From: Arachis hypogaea
Lineage: Eukaryota; Streptophyta; Magnoliopsida; Fabales; Fabaceae
Assembly: GCF_003086295.3 (NCBI RefSeq)
Contig: NC_092047.1
Coordinates: 66,007,475-66,071,474 of the forward strand
Length of the DNA stretch: 64,000 bases
Direction of reading: 5' to 3'
Below the pieces are notes generated by a model, which was not told the DNA's origin, did not search any database, and saw nothing but the letters and a program-made list of their open reading frames with translations. Both the position numbers and the translations under genes were made by a program. Positions 56,502-64,000 of the stretch are shown here, in pieces (the stretch's first letter is position 1; the number at the start of each line of letters is the position of its first letter).

Positions 56502-57062
56502 ATATGGTTATGGAAACACAAAAAGCAATGATTTTTCCACACCAAACTTAGAAGGTTTGCTCGTCCTCGAGCAAAAGAACAAAGAAGGGAGGAGAAGAAG
56601 AAGAAAATGGAGGAGATGGAGATGTGTGAGTGGTTAAGAGGTGATGGGGAAGAGTATTTGGGGAAGGGTGTGAAGAAGAGAAAGATGAGGTAGGTGGGGA
56701 TCTTGTGGGGTTCACAGATCCTGAGGTGTCAAGGATATCTCATCCCTGCACCATATTGGCGTGTAAGTGCCTCTTGCTTGCCAATCCTGGCGTTAAACGC
56801 CAGGTTGCTGCCCATTTCTGGCGTTTAACGCCAGTTCTGTGCCCCTTTCTGGCGTTAAACGCCAGCTCTGTGCCCTTTTCTGGCGTTAAACGCCCATTCT
56901 GCTACCCTTACTGGCGTTTGAACGCCAGTAAGCTTCTACTCCAGGGTGTGCTATTTTTAATACTGTTTTTCATTCTATTTTTTCTTTTTCAGTTGTTTTT
57001 GTGACTTCACATGATCATCAACCTACAAAAAACATAAAATAACAATAAATAGATATAATAAA
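56502..57062 (-). other. region between integrase and 3' ORF of the minus A-type element, with palindromes
   Basis: Five near-perfect copies of GGCGTTTAACGCCAG/GGCGTTAAACGCCAG lie at 56785-56932 with about 20 bp of CTGTGCCCNTTT-like spacer. A word matching AAGTTTGGTGTG lies at 56539-56550 on the minus strand. The remainder is non-coding. Confidence 0.7.
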
Positions 57063-57080
57063 ATTGGGTTGCCTCCCAAC
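57063..57080 (-). promoter_or_regulatory. conserved stem-loop after integrase (minus A-type)
   Basis: The minus strand reads GTTGGGAGGCAACCCAAT, a five-pair stem plus one G-U around AGGCAA. The second pair is T-A where element Y has C-G and the B/C types have G-C. Confidence 0.7.
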
Positions 57081-57164
57081 AAGCGCTTCTTTATTGTCTT
57101 TAGCTGGACCTTGACTGAGTTTTATTCTAGTCTCAGTTTTGAGCATTCTTGCTCAAAATTGCTT
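57081..57164 (-). pseudogene. last codons of integrase, minus A-type, cut by the B-type element
   Basis: The minus strand matches the end of the element Y integrase and its downstream DNA (AATTTTGAGCAAGAATG...CAAAACTGAGAC, then CTCAGTCAAGGTCCAGCTAA). Only the final few codons and the start of the downstream region remain. The B-type LTR at 57165 replaces the rest. Confidence 0.6.
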
Positions 57165-58639
57165 TGATGGGAAGCAGAAGCTGGTGAATTAAAAATTTAT
57201 TATAATGGTTACATTGCAAGTATAGTTCTTAACTCACCGAAAATCTGCCTATCAATATAGAAATATGTCACAGAGAGTTTAAATTAAAATTATTGGGAGT
57301 TTTAAGTCCCAGGTCGTCTCCCAACGAGTTGCAGAAAAGTGTGCTGTTTTATTAATTAGATGTTCCAAGAAGTTGAGCTAAGTAAATTGGAATTTAAATT
57401 AAGGAATTTTAATTAATATAAATAAAAGCCTTGATTGGGAATTGATTAGTTAGAATCTCTATCATTGATGGAGTGATTTTTAGGATTGATTTATAATTAA
57501 TGGTTACTCTGTTTGGTTATCCTTTACTAGGTAAGGAAAAGTCAAACAAGTTGGAATGCCAGATCTGTCCACGAGTTACAACCCACTTAGTTCAAAGGAA
57601 TTGGCGTTGGTGACAGGATAGCAATCCAACATTTAACCCAACTACAAATTTTTCCTTCAATCCTTCCAACTCAAGGGTTCCCTTTTAATCAATTCCCCAT
57701 CAAGTAATGAAACTACTCACGCATTGTAAATAAAGAATCCATGGCACATAAAAGGGAATTAAAAGAAGACATGATTATTGGAATTGAAATTGAATTAAAA
57801 AGAAATAATCCTTGCATCAATTAATCATAAAAGTATCTGAATGACAAAATTGAACATAACAAAGAACATGGAAGAATAAAACCAAGTTAAGAGAAAAAAT
57901 TAGAATGATGAAGTCTTGATGAGGAAATAACTCTTCTCAATGTTCCAATGTTAAGACCAATTGAAAATTAAAATTCTAAAAACTAGAGAGAAAAACCTAA
58001 GAGAGTGAAAAACTAGATCTAAAACTACTGAATGAATGTATGTGTTGTTTCTGCATATTCTCTGACTCTAGTCTGCTGTTCTGGGTCAAAAACTGGGCCG
58101 AAATAAGGTCCAAAATCGCCCCCCATCGAATTCTGCAGATTATGCAGATCGCGCATGTCACGTGATCGTGTCATCCATGCAGACGCGTCGCTTGCGCTTT
58201 TTCCTCTCCACGCGTTCGCGTCGTCCACGCTACCGCGTCGCTTGCGCTTTCCAATCCACATGGCCGCGCAAGCCATGCGGCCGCGTCACTGCGATTTGCG
58301 CTCCTTCGCACGGTCGCGTGAGCCATGCGACCGCGTCACTTCTCGCTGGTTATCTCCTCAAATTCTTGTGTTCCTTCTATTTTTGCTAGCTTCCTCTCCA
58401 ATCTCCATCTCATTCATGCCCTATAAATCCTGAAACACTTGACACACAGATCACGGCATCGAATGGAATAGAGGAGAATTAAAATTAAATAATTAAAGTC
58501 TCTAGGAAGCAATTTTCAAACATGTACTGAATTTAGGAAGGAAATCTAAATGCATGCTAAATTGATGAATAAGTGGGTAAGGATCATGACAAAACCACAC
58601 AATTAAACACAATATAAACTATAAAATAGTGGTTTATCA
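57165..58639 (-). mobile_element. 3' LTR of the minus-strand B-type element
   Basis: Read on the minus strand it begins TGATAAACCACTATTTTATA (58639) and ends CTGCTTCCCATCA (57165), 1475 bp. A polypurine tract directly precedes it. ACGCGACCGCG/GACGCGTCTGC-like palindromes are at 58150-58345. Confidence 0.88.
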
Positions 58640-58653
58640 ACCTCCCCACACTT
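58640..58653 (-). other. polypurine tract at the 3' LTR, B-type
   Basis: The minus strand reads AAGTGTGGGGAGGT ending at the LTR's first base, identical to the C-type tract. Confidence 0.85.
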
Positions 58654-60088
58654 AAACATTAGCATGTCCTCATGCTAAATTGAAGGAGACAAGGAAATAA
58701 GTGTGAACATGCAGAAACTTATGAAATGCAATGCAATCCTACATATATAAATAAATGCAACTATATGATTATTGTCCACTTGATCAAAAGTAAATAAGCT
58801 CTTCAAAACAGTTACAAATCAAATTCCACTAATTCTATCATTATACAATAAAACCGATAAAAGTGTAAGAAGATAGCTTATGAAAGCAGGAAACATGAAA
58901 ATGCAAGCATTGAACCCTCACTGATAATGTATGTACGCTCTAATCTCTAGTGTATAGGATAATCACTCTATTCTTCTCTAGTCATGTTTTCTAACTTTTG
59001 TTTTTCTCCTAACCAATCAACAACAGTTAATATACCAATGCAAACATCATGAGGTCTTTTCAGGGTTGTAATGGGGCCAAGGTGCAGGTAAGGGTATACA
59101 TATGGCTAAGTGAGCTTTATAAATTGAATCTTTAATTAACCTAAGCTCTCTCCTAATATACATATACTCTATATACTTTTAAATTCATGCCTAGCTACCC
59201 GTAATTCCCTTTTTCAACCCATACTCATGTTTCAACTTTTGTATTTTAATTCTATCATATGTGCATTGATCTTTGAATTATGAATTTAACATTGGGGTAA
59301 TTTCGTGTCCTCTTATTTATTTGTTTATCATCTTTTTTTTTTGAAATAAATAAAGCTTATCAATGCACATATATTTTTTTGATTCTTATAGTTTCACATG
59401 AATAGGTATCCAAATTCCCTTTAAATTTTCACGACACATCCCCTTAACAACTTTTGTTCCCACAATGTCCCATACTTAACTAGCACACACAATTCTATCT
59501 TAAGCTAACCAAAGATTCAATTTGGGATATGCAATTATTTTTTTCAGCTTAAGGTTAGTAATGTGGTAAAATATAGAACAAATGGAGTTTTAAAGGCTCA
59601 AAGTGGTTAACAAGGGTAATTGAAAAGGGTAGGCTTGATTTGGATAAGTGAGTTTAAACAAATAATGGCCTCAATCATGTGCAAGCATGTAAATATAATA
59701 AATATTGGACATATAAGATAAAACAAAATATAGATTACAATCATAGAGAAGTAAACACACAAGAATAAAATAATTATGGTTAAATAATGTAACCATTCAT
59801 AAAGGCTCAAATCTTCCACAGGTTGTGTGTTCTTTAACTCAAATATCATGTTCCAAATACAACTCAAGCAAATTTATCATAAGAATTTTTGAAAAATCAG
59901 TGAAATTTTGTTCCAAAGATAGATTTTAAAAGAAACTTATTGTCTTTTCAATCAAGTAGAACATGCATGCAACTATCCTAACCTATGCAATTTATTCTAT
60001 TCTATAAAGGAAAGAAAAATCTAACTAAAATATCCTAATTATTGGTGCTAGAGAAGAGAATTTACCTCCGAAAGTCAGGTACTGACCG
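58654..60088 (-). other. spacer between the two polypurine-tract copies (B-type)
   Basis: A 1.4-kb AT-rich stretch with no coding signal beyond short chance ORFs. It corresponds in position and size to 47942-49342. Confidence 0.55.
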
Positions 60089-60102
60089 ACCTCCCCACAC
60101 TT
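60089..60102 (-). other. upstream (extra) polypurine-tract copy, B-type
   Basis: The minus strand reads AAGTGTGGGGAGGT, the same 14 bases as the real tract. It begins inside the stop codon of the 3' ORF. Confidence 0.7.
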
Positions 60103-61354
60103 AAGGCTTTGCACCGTCCTCGGTGCCATCTGTCAGAAACAGGGGTGGGCTGGTAGCAGTATCTCCATCATCGGGACCGTCATGGCTCCCTGTGCTAGTA
60201 AAGGAAGTGGAGTCCTGGGTGTCTGAGTCTCTGAAGCGTCCCTTGAGTAGCTCCTTGAGGTGTTTGAATCGGCGCTCGTTACGGCGCTCTCTCATCTTAG
60301 CTTTCAGTTCATGCCGATCCAATTTTTCAAGTATCTGCTGGAGCAATTTCTCAGTTGTAGATGCTTGTGGTGTTGAAGGAGGAATATCTTCAACTGGCTC
60401 AGTAGGAAGGCTTGTAGTGGCTGTTGAGAGTCTGAGGTATTTCCCGTTAGGGACATATTGATCATCCCGTGGAAGCATGGCTTTGGTGTCCCCAGCTCTG
60501 TAGGAGACTCCGGCTGCTGAGACAAGATCTGAGACCAAGGCGGGGAAAGGTAGGTTGCCCGCGATTTGTACATGCTCCATAGCATTCCGGATGTGTCTAG
60601 AGAGATTCAGAGGTTGGTCTGTAAGGATGCACCATAGTAAAACAGCCATGTCTGCAGTAAAAGAGGACTCATGAGTGCTCGGAAAGACGTAATGGGACAT
60701 GATCTGTGCCTATACGTGAGCCTCCAAGGTAAGTGCGGAAGCCAAGATTCCCTTAGGGCGGGTACGGTGGTATCCGTAGATCCAACGGCTGCCAGGTAAT
60801 GCGATGACTCCGAGAACGGAGTCCCAGTCGAATTGGTATCTCTGGCGATGAAGGGCGGCTTCTTGAAAAGCGTCCATTCCTGCTGGAATAGGGGGAAGAC
60901 TCAGAGCTTGCTGGATGGCCTCTTCTGTAATGGGCACTTGCTTCTGCTGGACATAAACAGACTGCAGGGTCGGTATGTAGAAGTTGGAGTAGAACTCAAC
61001 TACCCAAGAAAGATTGACCTGCCTTGGCTGTCTCCGTAGGAAACCCCATTGTCTTCGCTCAATTTGCGGCTCAACAAAGGTGGCAATATTGGACGGGAGG
61101 ATAAGAAGGTATTCATTGTTATAGTTCCTTTCTGCTAGGATAGGGAACATCTGCTCACAGTAGCGATTGGGAAATCGCGCAGTGTCCTTTGTTGGAAAGG
61201 CTTTCTCCTTTTCGTCAACTTTTATTATCCTCTTGACTCGTTTTGTTGAGGGCTTGACTGCGGTTGAAGAAGGCTTTGCCACTAATGTTCTTTTAGTTCC
61301 TCTTCTTGCTGGTGGTCTGGAAGTTGCTTTCTCCTTTCCTTTCTTGGTGGCCAT
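60101..61354 (-). pseudogene. 3' ORF of the B-type element (putative plant transposon protein family), one in-frame stop
   Basis: One minus-strand frame runs 417 codons from MATKKGKEK (61354) to the stop at 60101, broken only by TAG at 60710-60712 (codon 215). After a basic, Ser/Thr-rich N-terminus comes RFPNRYCEQMFPILAERNYN, VEFYSNFYIPTLQSVYVQQK and GSRWIYGYHRTRPKG, then SFTADMAVLLWCILTDQPLN and a charged coiled-coil tail. This matches the domain often called putative plant transposon protein (I think Pfam Transposase_32), common in Arachis repeats. Its place between integrase and 3' LTR is that of env-like ORFs; I see no signal peptide or membrane segment in the ORF proper. Function unknown. 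Confidence 0.65.
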
Positions 61355-61385
61355 CCTGAAAGAAGGGAAGAGAAAGTAAATTAAA
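61352..61385 (-). promoter_or_regulatory. candidate splice acceptor at the 3' ORF start
   Basis: The minus strand reads TTCTCTTCCCTTCTTTCAG|GATGGCC, a pyrimidine tract and CAG placed one base before the ATG. The C-type element has the same arrangement (47760-47786). Confidence 0.5.
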
Positions 61386-62139
61386 TTCAAAGAGATATAC
61401 ATCAAGGAAGGAAACGGAAAAGAGGGTGATGGATGCACATTAAGATATGCTGACATTAACACATGCTCGCGAGTACGTGTGAAAAGCCAACGATGGAAAA
61501 TAGCTAGTGCATATAAAGACAAATGAATGCAAGGTGTTTATTGGCATGCTGGCAAAGGGCATGAGTAGCATAGACCAAGCAATACTTTGTAACAAACCAT
61601 CACGTTTGTATTGACAATTAAATTCAATTAATAAAATAAGAAGGAGAATTTGTGAAAAGCAAGCATTGAATAGTAGAGTAAAGTAATGTAGAAAAGTGCA
61701 TAGTGCTATATGGGCTTTTTCACAAACACATGGCATGCATGTTAAACAAGATATAAAAAGTATGAAATTAAACATGCAAGCAATCCCTTAAAAATAATAA
61801 TAATTGTCAAATAAATTGTAACAAGTCACAAGCATATAATGAGGGAGAATAACTCAAAAAAAGTTTCTAACACCATGTAAAAAAGGAAAAGAAGAATAAA
61901 GAAAATAGGAATAATTAAAAGAAGAAGAAAAGAAAAAGAAAATACATGTAGAACAATAAAAAAAATGATAGAAAAAGAAAGAAGGAAGAAGAAGGTAAAA
62001 CCTTGTTAATGGAGGAGAGAGAGAGAGAGAGAGAGTGAAAGGTGAGATAGAAAGGGGAAGGGAGAAGGAAGAAAGGAGGAGGGAAAAGAAAAATTAGGAT
62101 TTGGAGGAAAGAAAGATAAGATAATTTGGCAATTTAGGT
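61386..62139 (-). other. spacer upstream of the 3' ORF
   Basis: The stretch is purine/pyrimidine-skewed, non-coding DNA (on the plus strand GAAAGAAGGAAGAAGAAGG and a GA repeat at 62018-62033). Nothing else was seen. Confidence 0.5.
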
Positions 62140-62630
62140 TGAGCTGTGCGGTGCATGCGGCGCGGCCGCGGAAGGCACGTGTTCGCGTGGTTGCACTTCA
62201 GGTAGGGTGACGCGATCGCGTCGGTCACGCGGTCGCGTGACCCGTGTTGTGCTGCTGGCGCGAGTGCAGCCTCGCTCCAGCATAACTCTCTGTTCAATTT
62301 ATTTTAATAGCCAAAATTGGGTGACGCGATCGCGTGGGTCACGCGATCGCATGAGTGTACGTTATAAAATGGGTGACACGGTCGCGTGACAAGGATTGTG
62401 CTTCCAGCACCAATCCAGCATCACTCTCGCACAGAATGCGACTGTACACCCTTTTACGTTGAAAACTCAGGGTACGCGGCCGCGTGGGGCACGCGGTCAC
62501 GTGGGGTAATTTGTGCCATTGGCACGACTCTAGCGCTCCTCCTGCGTAACTTTCTGTTCATTTTTATTTTTCTTTACTCCCCTGCCACGCGGACGCGTCG
62601 CTGGTGCGATCGCGTCGTGCGGAGAAATTT
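62140..62630 (-). repeat. cluster of ACGCGATCGCGT palindromes (B-type)
   Basis: The cluster includes GACGCGATCGCGTC, CACGCGGTCGCGTG, CACGCGATCGCATG, ACGCGGCCGCGTGG and GACGCGTCGCTGG-type words over about 490 bp. It occupies the same place relative to the stem-loop and the 3' ORF as the C-type cluster at 46725-47225. Confidence 0.85.
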
Positions 62631-62743
62631 TTTTTTTTAAGGAAAGATAAAGACATGTAATTGAAGGAGCACGAAAGCACTAATAAAGAGAAGAGTTATT
62701 AAAGAAGAAAAATTAAAAGTGAAGAAAAGAACGATCATACCGC

Positions 62744-62761
62744 AGTGGGTTGTCTCCCACC
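62744..62761 (-). promoter_or_regulatory. conserved stem-loop after integrase (B-type)
   Basis: The minus strand reads GGTGGGAGACAACCCACT, forming five Watson-Crick pairs plus a closing G-U around AGACAA. It starts 43 nt past the end of the integrase stop. Confidence 0.7.
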
Positions 62762-62804
62762 AAGCACTTTGCTTTAACGTCCGTAAGTTGGACGCTCCAC
62801 TAGC

Positions 62805-64000
62805 TCAATCTGTTGCTATGTGGGGATCTTCCAAGTGGAGGATCTCAAGCTCCTTGCTTTTCTGCACCTTCTCACCATGGTACAGCTTCAGGCGGTGTCC
62901 ATTAACCTTAATAAGTTCAGAGCTTGAAGGATGGCTTAGGTGGTAAACTCCGTACGGTTCAGCCTTCTCTACTCTATATGGACCTTCCCATTTTGATCTT
63001 AACTTACCGGGCATTAGCCTTAGTCGAGATTTGTAAAGGAGGACGAAATCTCCAGGTTGAAATTCTTTCTTCCTGATGTTTTGATCATGCACAGCTTTCA
63101 TCCTTTCCTTACAAATTCTGGAATTCTCATAAGCTTCTAGGCGAAGGTTCTCCAGTTCCTGCAGTTGTAACTTCCTTTCAACTCCGGCCTTCTCAATTTC
63201 CATGTTGCACTCTTTAACTGCCCAGAAGGCTCTGTGTTCGATTTCAACTGGAAGATGGCAAGCTTTTCCATAAACTAAGCGAAAGGGACTCATCCCAATG
63301 GGTGTCTTGTATGCTGTTCTATATGCCCACAGTGCATCTTGTAGCCTGGTGCTCCAGTCTTTTCTATGAGGCTTCACTATCTTTTGCAAGATACGCTTAA
63401 TTTCTCTGTTTGACACCTCGGCTTGCCCATTAATTTGGGGATGGTAAGCTATTGTAACTTTATGGATTATCCCATGCTTCTTCATCAATCCTGTTAGTCT
63501 CCTGTTACAAAAATGGGTGCCTTGATCGCTCACGATTGCTCGTGGTGATCCAAAGCGGCATATAATATGGTTTCTCACAAAGGAAACAACAGTGTTAGCA
63601 TCATCAGTGTGGGTAGGAATTGCTTCCACCCATTTGGAAACATAATCCACAGCTAACAATATATAAAAATATCCGCTAGAATTTGGAAATGGACCCATGA
63701 AGTCAATGCCCCAAACATAAAAAATTTCACAGAAAAGCATATATTGTTGAGGCATCTCATCCCTCTTGGATATGTTACCAAATTTCTGGCATGGGGTGAC
63801 AAGATTTACAAAACTCAGCAGCATCTCTAAAAAGAGCAGGCCACCAGAATCCGCAGTCTAAGATCTTTCTAGCTGTTCTTTGAGGGCCAAAGTGTCCTCC
63901 ACTCTCAGATGAGTGACAGGGCAGTGTCTAAAAGTCTTAGATGCATAGGCAATAACAAAAGGATCCTTACCTTCACGCTGAGCCAGCGCTGCTCCTATGC
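62805..64000 (-). pseudogene. integrase of the minus-strand B-type Ty3/gypsy element, running off the window
   Basis: The frame 63824-62805 (339 codons) holds the core D41 ([13 protein letters not shown]), D100 ([11 protein letters not shown]) and E136 ([11 protein letters not shown]), a D-58-D-35-E spacing, then [20 protein letters not shown] and a C-terminal domain ([25 protein letters not shown]). It joins cDNA to host DNA in the nucleus. Upstream, the zinc-finger part ([21 protein letters not shown]) is in another frame, so a one-base shift lies near 63790. A stop also separates the blocks nearer 63860 if the wrong frame is followed. RT and 5' LTR lie beyond 64000. Confidence 0.88.

Noticed and set aside
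61523..61775. Hydrophobic minus-strand ORF upstream of the 3' ORF as a signal or membrane peptide for an env-like protein
   Set aside because: It is out of context: the acceptor-like CAG and the MAT start lie downstream, and the hydrophobicity comes from T-rich DNA.

Overview
The window looks like a repeat-rich stretch of a legume nuclear chromosome, most probably Arachis (peanut or a wild relative). The evidence is the long AT-rich intergenic DNA, split genes with plant-type introns, and several LTR-retrotransposon families whose LTRs (starting TGATGAGCGGATAATTTATA or TGATAAACCACTATTTTA) I recognise as Arachis-like. No tRNA, rRNA, CRISPR or prokaryote-like operon was seen. The species call rests on memory of repeat sequences, not on a search.

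Only one gene looks intact: an eight-exon urate oxidase on the minus strand (20917-26235). All splice junctions and all catalytic residues are in place and the C-terminus is a peroxisomal SKM. Its introns hold an Au-like SINE and a LINE 3' end, and a large inverted-repeat element sits about 300 bp upstream of the start codon.

Left of the uricase gene, the DNA is a mosaic of DNA transposons. A CACTA-like element (about 1423-7448) carries spliced-gene fragments resembling Lunapark, cyclin D3, AP2, a RecQ-like helicase and a SEC14-like protein, all in one orientation. A solo LTR with a perfect target duplication lies at 8438-10051. A foldback element with a 22-bp tandem repeat lies at 11090-11960. 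A minus-strand Helitron (12398-16770) carries enolase and ECHIDNA exon fragments and was itself hit by two MITEs. A Mutator-type MITE with about 140-bp TIRs and a G-rich core lies at 17230-18423, followed by a further inverted-repeat element.

Right of the gene (28.2-64 kb) is a nest of Ty3/gypsy-type retrotransposons. In order these are: an LTR with GTGCGTACGCAC palindromes; a minus-strand LTR fragment; element X (LTR, gag, protease, decayed) cut by a B-type LTR; element Y (LTR, gag, protease, RT, RNase H, and integrase C-terminus) cut by a reverse solo LTR inside gag and by a C-type element carrying an orphan ORF; a minus-strand A-type element cut by a B-type solo LTR; and a minus-strand B-type element running off the right edge with a 3' ORF and integrase.

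Three structural themes recur in the retroelements and are not explained by the coding content. The first is a covarying 18-nt stem-loop 41-49 nt downstream of the last large ORF. The second is a second polypurine-tract copy 1.4 kb upstream of the real one. The third is family-specific clusters of short GC-rich palindromes.
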